21,067 bases of DNA from JAUCQB01 sp964586235 (lineage in GTDB: Bacteria; Planctomycetota; Phycisphaerae; UBA1845; PWPN01): assembly GCA_964586235.1 (NCBI GenBank), contig CAZPIO010000142.1, positions 1 through 21,067 on the forward strand. Direction: 5' to 3'. Positions 1 to 7,366 of the stretch are shown here, one piece after another (position 1 is the first letter of the stretch; each line of letters starts with the position of its first letter). The position numbers and the translations under genes are program-made. The notes beneath the pieces were generated by a model, which was given only the letters and a program-made list of their open reading frames with translations, ran no database searches and was not told the origin of the DNA.

Positions 1-1
1 T

Positions 2-70
2 GGCACGATCGTCTCTGGCGATGCCAACCAGGTTAAGACGCTGATTGGTAAGTCGATAACGTGTCCGTGA
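2..70 (+). CDS. 3' end of an unidentified gene (partial)
   Basis: Frame 2 is open from the window edge to a TGA at 68-70 and gives about 22 residues ending in IGKSITCP. The other two plus-strand frames stop at about 36 and 44. A rho-independent terminator starts about 20 bases after this stop, which supports a genuine gene end here. Too little protein is visible to name a family, and the upstream part lies outside the window. Confidence 0.4.
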   Translation, partial: GTIVSGDANQVKTLIGKSITCP

Positions 71-91
71 GTGGCTCATAGCGATCGTAAC

Positions 92-130
92 GGGAGGCCA
101 GAGGGCGTTGATGCTCGCTGGCCTTCCTTT
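92..130 (+). terminator. Intrinsic terminator after the left-edge gene
   Basis: A 10-bp stem with one G-T pair is formed by GGGAGGCCAG (92-101) and CTGGCCTTCC (118-127). The loop is 16 bases, and a short T-run (128-130) follows. It lies between the end of the plus-strand gene at 70 and the 3' end of the minus-strand gene at 236, where a terminator is expected. The T-tract is short, so efficiency is uncertain. Confidence 0.6.
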
Positions 131-235
131 ATGCGCAGTATGTGATCGTGTATGAAGCGGACCGCCGAAGGGCCTTTCTTATTTGTCCGGATGCTCGCGA
201 ACGTTCTGCTCTGCAAGAGGGGGAGAGAGCAGCAA

Positions 236-850
236 TTACGCGGCCTGATCGGCAAGTCCGCGAACGCAGAGGGCCAATTGCGAAAGCGGCTCGGTTAGTT
301 CGTAGCGCAGAGTATCCCCCACCACGACGAAATCCCCCTGAACCATGGCCTCGCGCAGGTTGGTGAACTGGGTCTTGAGGGCCTCCAGCACATCCGTGAG
401 GGCGGTATCGCCGACGCGGATTGAGTCGAGATTGATATTCAGAACCTGGGCGCTCATCACCAGCGCCTGATGTATCTGTTTCCAGGCCTCCATAAACCGC
501 TGCAGTTCCCGCATCGCGGCTTCCTGTTGGCCGGCGGAGAGGAAATCAGCCGCTTTCTCGCGGGCATGCGTGGAATCGTCCAACACCGCGACGGCCTGTT
601 CGAGCGCCCCGCAAACGAGGGCCTTGACCGGTTGAGTCTGCAGATCCAGGCGGTCATAAGAGCTGGCCGGCGTCTGAAGGACCGAGGCCAGTCCCTGCTG
701 GCCCACCGCCTGCCCATCGCAGCGCAGGCTCACAACGAATCGCGTCTCCGATCCGCCAGTGCTCAGCGATACCTCGTTCGCCAGCTCGCCAACCGTCTGG
801 TTCGCAGGCCCAGTCATTATGTACGGCTGATCGTCAACCAGAATCTGCAC
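236..850 (-). CDS. Hypothetical protein, possible beta-grasp N-terminus and helical C-terminus
   Basis: This 204-aa protein is not one I can assign to a named family. The start is a GTG at 848-850, preceded by AAAGGA about 7 bases upstream. Residues 1-60 alternate as short strands around one helix (MQILVDDQPYIM, then TVGELANEV, then RFVVSLRCDGQAV), which resembles a ubiquitin-like beta-grasp layout. Residues from about 75 to 204 read as several amphipathic helices, rich in Ala, Leu, Gln and Glu, without signal peptide or membrane segment, so a cytoplasmic location is likely. It lies 211 bp downstream of glmS on the same strand and could be co-transcribed with it. No catalytic motif was seen. 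The fold suggestion is inference from sequence pattern only. Confidence 0.7.
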   Translation of the reverse strand: MQILVDDQPYIMTGPANQTVGELANEVSLSTGGSETRFVVSLRCDGQAVGQQGLASVLQTPASSYDRLDLQTQPVKALVCGALEQAVAVLDDSTHAREKAADFLSAGQQEAAMRELQRFMEAWKQIHQALVMSAQVLNINLDSIRVGDTALTDVLEALKTQFTNLREAMVQGDFVVVGDTLRYELTEPLSQLALCVRGLADQAA

Positions 851-1061
851 GCTCAGTCCTTTCGTCCACAGATCCAGGGATGCGCCAGACGGTCGTTCGT
901 CAGGACAGGCAGCCCGTCAATAAGCCCATCGGCATCCAGGTGTGCCGTCCTGGAGTGCAGAATCACTCTCGCCGGATGACACGGGTGGAAGTGACGCCCA
1001 CCGTCGCGGTTCCTGGGCCGACGCCTGACTCACAGGATCTGCACAGGTCCATCTGCCACCA

Positions 1062-2891
1062 CTACTCAACCGTTACGCTCTTGGCGAGATTCCTGGGCTT
1101 GTCAACGTTGCAGCCTCGCAGAACCGCAGCGTGGTAGGCCAGAAGCTGCAGCGGAATCACTGTCAACAGAGGCTGGAGCGGTTCGGGGACATCGGGAACG
1201 TAGAAGCAGTGGTCCGCGAGGTGGCCAACATCCGTGTCGCCTTCCGTGGCAACGGCAAGGATTCGTCCGCCTCGGGTGCGAACCTCCTCGATATTGCCCA
1301 GGACCTTGTCGTACTGGTTGCCCCGAGTGGCAATGAACACGACCGGCATCCCTTCGTTGATCAGGGCGATGGGGCCGTGCTTCATCTCCGCGGCCGGCAT
1401 GCCTTCAGCGTGTATATAGCTTATTTCTTTAAGCTTTAGGGCCCCCTCGAGAGCAATCGGATAGTTGTAGCCTCGGCCCAGGAAGAGCCAGTTCTCCCGC
1501 TTCACGTGGCGCCTGGCGGCCTCGCGAATGACATCGGACTGCTTGAGGATCTGCTCTACACGGCCGGGAATCAGCGCAAGTTCATTGATCAGGGCTTGAG
1601 CATCGTGTTGTGAGAGAAACCTGCGCCGGCCGAGCTGGATGGCCATCATGGTGAGCACGGCCAGTTGCGAAGTGAAGGCTTTCGTGCTGGCCACGCCGAT
1701 CTCGGGCCCGCAGTGCAGGTACACGCCGGCGTCGGCCTCCCGCGCGATTGTGCTGCCGACGACATTGACCACGCCCAGGGCCAGCGCCCCCTTTTCCTTG
1801 GCTTCCCGCAAAGCCGCCAGGGTGTCGGCAGTCTCTCCTGACTGGCTGATGGCAATGACGACCGTCCCGTCGTTGATCAACGGGTTGCGGTAGCGGAACT
1901 CGCTGGCATATTCGGTTTCCGCCGGCGTCTTGGCGATATCCTCGAACAGATATTCGCCGACCAGACCTGCGTGCCACGCGGTACCCTGGGCCGTGAAAAT
2001 GATCCTCTTGGCCCTGGCCAGATCACGGGCGTGTTGGGCGATGCCTCCCAGGTGGATTGCCCCTTCACGGGCGTGCAGACGTCCGCGAAGGGTGGTTTTC
2101 AGCGACTGGGGCTGCTCGAAAATCTCTTTGGCCATGAAATGCTCATGTCCGCCAAGCTCGATCTGTTCGAGCGAGAACTCAACCTCGTGGACCTCCTTTG
2201 TGACCGGCACCGCGTCGAGGGTTGTCGTGCGGAATCCCTCTCGGGCAACAACCGCCATCTCGCCGTCCGCGAGGTAGATAACCTGCGCGGTGTGCTCGAT
2301 GATTGCGGCCGCATCCGAGGCGATGATGTACTCGCCGTTGCCGATCCCGATGATCAGCGGGCTGCCCTTGCGGGCGACCACGATCCGATTGGGCTCGTCC
2401 GCGCAGGCCACGGCAATGCCGTAGGTGCCCTGAACGTCGTGAAGGGCATCGCGAACGGCTTGCTCGAGATTGCCGTTGTAGAAGTGGCCGATTAACTGGG
2501 CGAGCGTCTCCGTGTCGGTGTCGCTGACGCAGTGAATGCCGTGCTGTTCGAGGAAGGTTTTGAGCGAGCGGTAGTTTTCGATGATGCCGTTATGAACCAG
2601 CGCGATCCGGCCATTTAGGGCGGTATGCGGATGAGCGTTGCGCTCGCTGGGGGCGCCGTGCGTGGCCCACCGTGTATGGGCGATTCCCACGGTTGCGTGA
2701 TTCTCGGAACGGGCTGCCAGTTTGGCTTCGAGTTCGCTGATGCGCCCGGTTGCACGGGTGATGACCAGGCCGGAGCCCTCCAGGGTCGCGATGCCGGCTG
2801 AATCGTAGCCCCGGTACTCCAGCCGTTTGAGCCCTTCGACCAGGACGGGCTGTGCCTGCTTTTGTCCGATATACCCGACGATTCCGCACAT
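1062..2891 (-). CDS. glmS: Glutamine--fructose-6-phosphate aminotransferase (isomerizing)
   Basis: GlmS makes glucosamine-6-phosphate from fructose-6-phosphate and glutamine, the entry step to UDP-GlcNAc for peptidoglycan, LPS and glycans; it is cytosolic. The protein begins MCGIVGYIG, so Cys2 (after Met removal, the N-terminal nucleophile) is in place. An N-terminal class II glutamine amidotransferase domain (about 1-240) is followed by two SIS domains, with the sugar-phosphate motif SQSGETADT and the second-SIS segment LGRGYNYPIALEGALKLKE. The C-terminus NVDKPRNLAKSVTVE is canonical. Length is 609 aa, matching E. coli GlmS. I chose the ATG at 2889-2891 over the in-frame upstream start at 2960: a GGAGGAGG ribosome binding site sits 8 bases upstream, the Cys must follow the initiator Met, and the longer version would start upstream of the likely transcription start. 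No glmS ribozyme was recognised in the leader. Confidence 0.97.
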   Translation of the reverse strand: MCGIVGYIGQKQAQPVLVEGLKRLEYRGYDSAGIATLEGSGLVITRATGRISELEAKLAARSENHATVGIAHTRWATHGAPSERNAHPHTALNGRIALVHNGIIENYRSLKTFLEQHGIHCVSDTDTETLAQLIGHFYNGNLEQAVRDALHDVQGTYGIAVACADEPNRIVVARKGSPLIIGIGNGEYIIASDAAAIIEHTAQVIYLADGEMAVVAREGFRTTTLDAVPVTKEVHEVEFSLEQIELGGHEHFMAKEIFEQPQSLKTTLRGRLHAREGAIHLGGIAQHARDLARAKRIIFTAQGTAWHAGLVGEYLFEDIAKTPAETEYASEFRYRNPLINDGTVVIAISQSGETADTLAALREAKEKGALALGVVNVVGSTIAREADAGVYLHCGPEIGVASTKAFTSQLAVLTMMAIQLGRRRFLSQHDAQALINELALIPGRVEQILKQSDVIREAARRHVKRENWLFLGRGYNYPIALEGALKLKEISYIHAEGMPAAEMKHGPIALINEGMPVVFIATRGNQYDKVLGNIEEVRTRGGRILAVATEGDTDVGHLADHCFYVPDVPEPLQPLLTVIPLQLLAYHAAVLRGCNVDKPRNLAKSVTVE

Positions 2892-2945
2892 GGGCGTCGC
2901 CTCCTCCCGGCAACGCATGCGGATGAGCCGGGGGTGAACAACTGC

Positions 2946-2974
2946 ATTATCGACCAGCACGTGGCGCGAATCAA
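2946..2974 (-). promoter_or_regulatory. Sigma70-like promoter of glmS
   Basis: Read on the minus strand, TTGATT (2974-2969) and GATAAT (2951-2946) are separated by exactly 17 bases. Transcription would start near 2940 and give a leader of about 50 bases to the glmS ATG at 2891. Both hexamers stand out in this GC-rich intergenic region. This is a match by eye, not an experimental site. Confidence 0.5.
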
Positions 2975-3267
2975 TTTCGGGGGGCTGGCCGGCAGATGGC
3001 CTCGCAGCCCGGCTCCCGTCACAAGTACCGGTTCCAGGGCATTTTAGTACCTTGCGTCGAAGGATCGTCGCCGCTTGAGCCCGGGTCCACGGCTCCGGTG
3101 CCCTCCGGTCGCGGCTTGCTGGGAGGCGATCGCCGCGCGATGCCCCTCCTCAAAGGCTTCCACACGGACTAAGATGGTACGTCTGAGGTACGATATTGGC
3201 GCGCCACCTCTGTTAAAGTGTGCGCAACTGTGATCCTGCCGCCAGGAAGGGATAACGGGTCGGCGCT
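2975..3267. other. Intergenic region between glmS and nuoA
   Basis: This divergent spacer holds no gene I can support. It contains a direct repeat GGTACG at 3176-3181 and 3187-3192 (11-bp period, one helical turn), which could be paired regulator half-sites. An imperfect stem pairs GGAGG near 3122 with CCTCC near 3145. A purine-rich AGGAAGGGA lies about 16-24 bases before the nuoA start, farther than an optimal ribosome binding site. I found no convincing plus-strand promoter for nuoA. Confidence 0.35.
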
Positions 3268-3675
3268 ATGACAGCCTCCTCGCCTTACTTTCCGATTCTG
3301 ATACTGCTCCTCTTGGTGATCGGCCTCGTCCTGGCGATCATGGTCTTGAGTCATTCAATCGGGATAAAGCGCCATGGGCCCCGGAAGGACGCCCCATATG
3401 AGGCGGGTATGCCGGTCGTGACCGATGCGAGACGGCGGTTTCGCGCCCGTTTCTACGTCATCGCTCTGCTGTTTCTGCTGTTCGATGTGGAAGTGGTGCT
3501 GCTCTGGCCGTGGGCGGTGGTATTCCATCGGGCCGCGACCTCCGGTGAGCCGGTCGGCGGGACGGGCATCGCTGTCGGCTCGGGCTTCCTGCTGGTGTCG
3601 ATGCTCATCTTCCTCGTGCTTCTCGTGGTGGGCCTGGTTTACGAACGCGGCCGTGGTGCCCTGCGACTTGGATAG
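3268..3675 (+). CDS. nuoA: NADH-quinone oxidoreductase subunit A
   Basis: NuoA (ND3) is a small membrane subunit of respiratory complex I, sitting at the junction of the peripheral and membrane arms near the quinone site. The 135-aa protein has three hydrophobic segments, at about 6-29, 60-85 and 100-123, as expected for the family. Family landmarks are the loop PYEAGMP (commonly YECG or YESG elsewhere) and LLFDVEVVLLWPWA in helix 2, with the conserved acidic FDVE. Normal family length is about 115-150 aa. It is 14 bp ahead of nuoB and clearly starts a nuoABC block. The initiation ATG fits the family N-terminus, although its ribosome binding site is weak or distant. Confidence 0.93.
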   Translation: MTASSPYFPILILLLLVIGLVLAIMVLSHSIGIKRHGPRKDAPYEAGMPVVTDARRRFRARFYVIALLFLLFDVEVVLLWPWAVVFHRAATSGEPVGGTGIAVGSGFLLVSMLIFLVLLVVGLVYERGRGALRLG

Positions 3676-3689
3676 ACCGGAGTGACCGC

Positions 3690-4310
3690 ATGAGTTCCAC
3701 TCCTGACAAAGATGGCGACCCGACCGAATGCCCCGGGTCAGAGCGGATTCTAACCTCGCGCCTCGATTCGATTGTCACTCTTGTCCGGCGTCACGGGATC
3801 AACTGGTGCCGCAAGTATTCGCTGTGGCCGCTCCCGTTCGGCACGGCGTGCTGCGGCATCGAGGTCATGGCCGTTGGCGCAAGCCGCTATGACATCGCCC
3901 GCTTCGGCGCGGAGGTCATGCGATTCAGCCCCCGGCAGTCGGACCTGCTCATCTGTGCCGGGCGCGTGGCGATCAAGATGATGCCCGTCCTGCAGCGAAT
4001 CTACGCTCAGATGTGCGAGCCCAAGTGGGTCATGAGCATGGGAGCCTGTGCCAGCACGGGAGGCGAGTTCGACACCTACGCGGTGGTGCAAGGTGTCGAT
4101 CAGTTCATGCCGGTGGATGTATACGTTCCCGGCTGCCCGCCGCGCCCCGAGACGCTGCTCGAAGGCGTGATCGCCATCCAGCGAATCGTGGAACGGGATG
4201 GCATTCGTTCGAGTGCCGAGCGGGGCAGGGGATACCGTCTGGTGGTATCCTCACCTGGGGGTGGCGGGATGGACGTCTCCGCATGCAGTCTGGCGAAAGC
4301 GAGGGCATAG
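3690..4310 (+). CDS. nuoB: NADH-quinone oxidoreductase subunit B
   Basis: NuoB (PSST) carries the terminal 4Fe-4S cluster N2, which passes electrons to quinone in the peripheral arm of complex I. The cluster ligands are all visible in the 206-aa protein: tandem Cys54-Cys55 in FGTACCGIEVM, Cys120 in MGACASTGGEF and Cys149 in VPGCPPRPE. Other family segments are INWCRKYSLWPLPF and SPRQSDLLICAGRVA. The C-terminal 30 residues after SSAERGRGYR are poorly conserved and Gly-rich. The gene starts 14 bp after nuoA and ends 3 bp before nuoC, so the three are almost certainly one operon. Confidence 0.96.
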   Translation: MSSTPDKDGDPTECPGSERILTSRLDSIVTLVRRHGINWCRKYSLWPLPFGTACCGIEVMAVGASRYDIARFGAEVMRFSPRQSDLLICAGRVAIKMMPVLQRIYAQMCEPKWVMSMGACASTGGEFDTYAVVQGVDQFMPVDVYVPGCPPRPETLLEGVIAIQRIVERDGIRSSAERGRGYRLVVSSPGGGGMDVSACSLAKARA

Positions 4311-4313
4311 CTC

Positions 4314-4844
4314 ATGTCGACCGAGCAGGTCCTGACCGCGCTTCGCGAACGGTTTCCGGATGTCGATTTTGACCCCCGCCCGCTCCTGGATCGCGAGGAT
4401 GGCGGATCGGCTCAGACCTGGGTGCGGGTTCCACCCTCGCGGCTGGTTGAGGTGGCGACCTTTCTTCGGGACGACGCTCGCACTCGCTTCAACCAGCTAT
4501 CGGACCTGACGTGCGTGGATTATCTTCATTTCCCCGGAGCCCGGGAGCGGTACGGAGTCACGTATTCCCTGCTTTCGCTGGCCCTGGAGCACCGGCTCTG
4601 GCTGAAGTGTTTCGTGGGTGATCCCGACCCCGAGGTGCCAAGCGTCACGAAGGTCTGGCAGGGCGCCGACTGGCTCGAACGCGAAGTCTTCGACATGTTC
4701 GGCGTGCGATTCGCCGGACATCCCGATCTGCGTCGCTTGCTGACATGGGAGGGCTTCCCGGCGTTTCCCCTCCGCAAGGATTACCCCCTTCGGGGACGAG
4801 GCGAGCGGGAGAACTACGAGGTCTTCCCGCGAGACGTCACTTGA
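4314..4844 (+). CDS. nuoC: NADH-quinone oxidoreductase subunit C
   Basis: NuoC (30-kDa subunit) is a hydrophilic peripheral-arm component of complex I that packs against NuoD and NuoB. The 176-aa protein has the family signature ERE-VFDMFGV-F-GHPDLRRLL (about residues 122-142) followed by EGFPAFPLRKDYPLRG. The N-terminal half (VRVPPSRLVEVATFLRDD ... LTCVDYLHFPG) also fits. It is a stand-alone NuoC, not a NuoCD fusion: the frame stops at 4844, and no NuoD sequence follows on either strand. Confidence 0.95.
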   Translation: MSTEQVLTALRERFPDVDFDPRPLLDREDGGSAQTWVRVPPSRLVEVATFLRDDARTRFNQLSDLTCVDYLHFPGARERYGVTYSLLSLALEHRLWLKCFVGDPDPEVPSVTKVWQGADWLEREVFDMFGVRFAGHPDLRRLLTWEGFPAFPLRKDYPLRGRGERENYEVFPRDVT

Positions 4845-4960
4845 TTTAAGCTCTAACATTTGTGCGGATTGGCTTGGCCTTGCCGGCAGCGTTTGCCGGG
4901 GTTTTGGGCGTACGGCCGTTGTCAGGAGGCCCGGGTTTCGCGAGACACCCGAATCCGATG

Positions 4961-5305
4961 ATGCAGGATTGCGGCCATCTGTTGACCGAGCAGCGCAACC
5001 AGCGGTCAATGTCCATCGACCGCATGTCGATTGAGGAAGCGTTTGACCTCATCAACGAGAACCTGATGGTCGACCTCGATTCCTGGGCATGCAACAAGCT
5101 CGTGGACTGTTCGACGCGCATCATCATGAAGGTGGCCGGCGTCGATCGCCCAACCGCCTCTGGTCTGCTCCGGGAGGCCCACGGCGGCGTCAAGACCGCG
5201 ATTGTGATGTACCTCCGGCACGCGGACCGCGAGGCGGCCGAACAATTGTTGAACGAACACGGCGGAAACGTGCGCGCGGTCATGGAGGCGACCGCCGCAG
5301 AGTGA
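4961..5305 (+). CDS. MurQ-like protein lacking its SIS domain
   Basis: MurQ (N-acetylmuramic acid 6-phosphate etherase) is normally about 300 aa: a short N-terminal segment, a central SIS catalytic domain and a small helical C-terminal domain. Here 114 residues remain. HLLTEQRNQRSMSIDRMSIEEAFDLINE matches the MurQ N-terminus, and it runs directly into NLMVDLDSWACNKL, RIIMKVAGVDRPTASGLL, GGVKTAIVMYL and LLNEHGGNVRAVM, which match the family C-terminal domain. About 200 residues, including the sugar-phosphate site and catalytic glutamates, are absent, with the reading frame intact at the join (about 5059/5060). I chose the second of two tandem ATGs (4958, 4961), which puts LTEQRN near residue 8; the frame is open back to a GTG at 4862. 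No good ribosome binding site is visible. It is either a remnant or a repurposed small protein; etherase activity is not expected. Confidence 0.7.
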   Translation: MQDCGHLLTEQRNQRSMSIDRMSIEEAFDLINENLMVDLDSWACNKLVDCSTRIIMKVAGVDRPTASGLLREAHGGVKTAIVMYLRHADREAAEQLLNEHGGNVRAVMEATAAE

Positions 5306-5324
5306 CACCCGTTGGGACCACACC

Positions 5325-6446
5325 ATGGCGCTGCCCGGCAGCAGGGATCGGCCCATCCGACTGACCTACGTGATCACCGACCTCGAATTGGGCGGCGTTC
5401 CGCTTCATCTCCACCGGCTGGCGACGCGGCTGCCTCGCGATCGTTTCGATCCGTGTGTGATCTCACTGGCCCGGATGGGCCCGGTGGGCGAAATGCTGCT
5501 CTCGGACGGCATCGAGGTCAGCGCATGCGGTGCTCGAAGGGCCAGCGATCTGCGGACGCTAGGTCGACTGTGGAGGCTGTTGCGGCTGCGGCCGCCCCGT
5601 ATTCTGCATTCGTTCCTGTTTCATGCGAACACTGCCTGCCGCGTGATCGGGCCTCTGGCCGGAGTCCCGCTCGGCCGGATCATCTGCGAGATTCAGACCG
5701 CGGAGATCGAGCGTCGCTGGCACCTGGTGGTCGACAACCTGACCTGCCGCCTATGCCGTTTCGAGATCGGCAATTCACCCTCGGTGGTCGCCCACCTGTG
5801 CCGGTATGCTCACCTCCCCGCCTCTCGCGTGCGTTGCGAGTGGGGTGCGGTGGACGTGGCGGCCATCGAGTCGGCCGAACCGGCCAGTCGCGGGGCTTTC
5901 GGTCTTCCGAAGGATGAGCCTGTGGTCATCTGGACCGGTCGCCTGGATCCGGTAAAGGGATTCGAGGAGATGCTCGCTGCGTTCGCGGATGTATGCAGGT
6001 CCCGGCCGGCGTGGCTCGTGCTCGTCGGAGACGGGCCGTACGGGCCTACGGTCGAGGGGCTGATTCGCACGCATGGCCTTCAAGCAAGGGTGAAAATGCT
6101 CGGACGCCGAACAGACGTGCCGTGCCTGCTGAAGATGGCCGATGCCTTCCTTTTCTGCTCCAGGACGGAGGGTCTGCCGAACGCGTTGCTGGAGGCGATG
6201 GCCGCCGGACTACCCGTCGTCACAACCGACGCGCCGGGATGCCGGGATGTGGTCGTCGACGGCAGGACCGGCCTCGTGGCCCCGGCGGGCGAGGCCGGGG
6301 CCCTCAGCGGCAAGCTCTCCCGTCTGCTTTTGGATCGGGGGGAAATGAGACGCCTGGGCCAGCAGGGACAAGGGTTTGTCTGTGATTACCTGAACGCCGC
6401 CGGCCTGGCGGTGAGGTGGGGACGCCTGTATGATGGCATTGCCTGA
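5325..6446 (+). CDS. Glycosyltransferase family 4 protein
   Basis: This 373-aa protein has the two-domain GT-B architecture of family 4 retaining glycosyltransferases, which move a sugar from a nucleotide-sugar donor to a glycan or lipid acceptor, usually at the cytoplasmic face of the membrane. The N-terminal half opens with a Gly loop (LTYVITDLELGGVPLHLHRLA, about 13-33). The C-terminal half starts VVIWTGRLDPVKGFEEMLAAF, with R206 and K211 at the usual donor-phosphate positions. The E-X7-E motif is E282 and E290 in TEGLPNALLEAMAAGLPVV, followed by GCRDVVVDGRTGLV. No membrane segment or signal peptide is seen. It starts 19 bp after the MurQ-like ORF and may be co-transcribed with it. Donor and acceptor cannot be told from sequence; exopolysaccharide or envelope glycan synthesis is the usual role. 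Confidence 0.9.
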   Translation: MALPGSRDRPIRLTYVITDLELGGVPLHLHRLATRLPRDRFDPCVISLARMGPVGEMLLSDGIEVSACGARRASDLRTLGRLWRLLRLRPPRILHSFLFHANTACRVIGPLAGVPLGRIICEIQTAEIERRWHLVVDNLTCRLCRFEIGNSPSVVAHLCRYAHLPASRVRCEWGAVDVAAIESAEPASRGAFGLPKDEPVVIWTGRLDPVKGFEEMLAAFADVCRSRPAWLVLVGDGPYGPTVEGLIRTHGLQARVKMLGRRTDVPCLLKMADAFLFCSRTEGLPNALLEAMAAGLPVVTTDAPGCRDVVVDGRTGLVAPAGEAGALSGKLSRLLLDRGEMRRLGQQGQGFVCDYLNAAGLAVRWGRLYDGIA

Positions 6447-6502
6447 GACGGCCGTGATACAGTCGCTCCAAATGGGCAAGGCCTGTTTCTCTGACCAGAC
6501 CC

Positions 6503-6530
6503 TTGCCGACGGCTTCCAGGACGTTATAGT
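6503..6530 (+). promoter_or_regulatory. Sigma70-like promoter of the response regulator gene
   Basis: TTGCCG (6503-6508) and TATAGT (6525-6530) are 16 bases apart in an AT-richer stretch, about 100 bases before the response regulator ATG. The -35 hexamer overlaps the right arm of a 7-bp inverted repeat (GGCAAGG 6475-6481, CCTTGCC 6501-6507) that could be a regulator site. Assigned by eye. Confidence 0.45.
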
Positions 6531-6631
6531 TATAGAAGGAGCGGCCAGCCATTCTGCTTTGTCCGTTCCTGAGCGTATCCCTGTGACAGAAATACGAAAC
6601 GCGGCACCTTTGTTCTCAACGGGAGGTTGTG

Positions 6632-7318
6632 ATGTCACAGATCACAGACACGAGGATCGGCGGCGACAAGCCTGTTTCCGTAATCGTTGTTGACGATCAC
6701 GGGATCGTTCGTGATGGCGTCAGCGGCCTGCTGTCTCGCGAAAAGGACATTCGCGTCGTGGGCGTGGCCGTGAACGCCGATGAGGCCATCAGCAAGGTCG
6801 TTGAGACCAAGCCCGACGTGGTGCTCATGGATATCGATATGCCCGGGGTGAGCTGCTTCGATGCCGTGCAGATCATCCATTCGCGGTCGCCGAACACCAA
6901 GGTGATTCTCCTGACCGCTCACGAGCACGACGAATACCTGGAGCAGGCCCTGCGGGTGAAGGCCAACGGCTATGTCGTCAAGAGCGAAGGGATGGTTGCC
7001 CTGGCCGATGCCATACGAGACGTTGCCAAGGGCAAGGCTCATTTCTCACCGGAGGTCATGGATCGGCTGGTCATCATGGGCGGTAAGATCGAACTGGATA
7101 ATCCGCCAAAGACCCGCCGCAGCATGCTGAGCCCGCGGGAACGGGAATTGTTGCGCATTCTCGCCAAAGGGCTGAGCCTCAAGGAAGCCGCATCCATCCT
7201 GGGGATCAGCTACAAGACGGCGGACAAGCAGAAGGCCTCGCTGATGGCCAAGCTGGATATCCACAATCGAGTGGAGTTGTCCCGCTTCGCGATCAGGGAA
7301 GGCATGATCGAACCGTAG
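6632..7318 (+). CDS. NarL/LuxR-family response regulator
   Basis: A 228-aa DNA-binding response regulator. The receiver domain (about 16-135) has the acidic pair D21/D22 in VIVVDDHG, phosphoacceptor D67 in VVLMDIDMPG, T95 in ILLTAHEHD and K117 in GYVVKSEG, so it should be phosphorylatable. The C-terminal LuxR/GerE helix-turn-helix (about 165-222) reads LSPRERELLRILAKGLSLKEAASILGIS ... ASLMAKLDIHNRVELSRFAI. The start is the ATG at 6632 with GGGAGG five bases upstream; a GTG just before it (6629) is less likely. It faces the two kinase genes convergently across a 48-bp gap. NarL-type regulators usually pair with HisKA_3 kinases, which the neighbours are not, so its cognate kinase is not certain. 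Targets are unknown. Confidence 0.93.
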   Translation: MSQITDTRIGGDKPVSVIVVDDHGIVRDGVSGLLSREKDIRVVGVAVNADEAISKVVETKPDVVLMDIDMPGVSCFDAVQIIHSRSPNTKVILLTAHEHDEYLEQALRVKANGYVVKSEGMVALADAIRDVAKGKAHFSPEVMDRLVIMGGKIELDNPPKTRRSMLSPRERELLRILAKGLSLKEAASILGISYKTADKQKASLMAKLDIHNRVELSRFAIREGMIEP

Positions 7319-7366
7319 CTTTTTCGAATCGTCCGGTCTCGGTTCTTCGGCGGGCGGCTCCGGGGC

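Noticed and set aside
206..232. Inverted repeat CTGCTCT/AGAGCAG just after the minus-strand gene end
   Set aside because: Considered as a terminator for the minus-strand gene, but no T-run follows on that strand and the loop is long.
142..366. 74-aa plus-strand ORF near the left end
   Set aside because: It runs into the 3' part of the minus-strand hypothetical gene, has many Arg/Pro residues typical of shadow frames, and no ribosome binding site.
851..1061. Possible small minus-strand ORF ending just before the GTG at 850 (ending in PWICGRKD)
   Set aside because: No ribosome binding site at its GTG, about 37 residues, and no recognisable similarity; kept only as a spacer between glmS and the hypothetical gene.
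2892..2960. Longer glmS reading frame starting at 2960
   Set aside because: The Ntn amidotransferase must start with Met-Cys; the strong ribosome binding site and the likely transcription start both support 2891.
7319..7366. Terminator between the convergent response regulator and kinase genes
   Set aside because: A T-rich stretch follows the regulator stop, but no stable stem precedes it.
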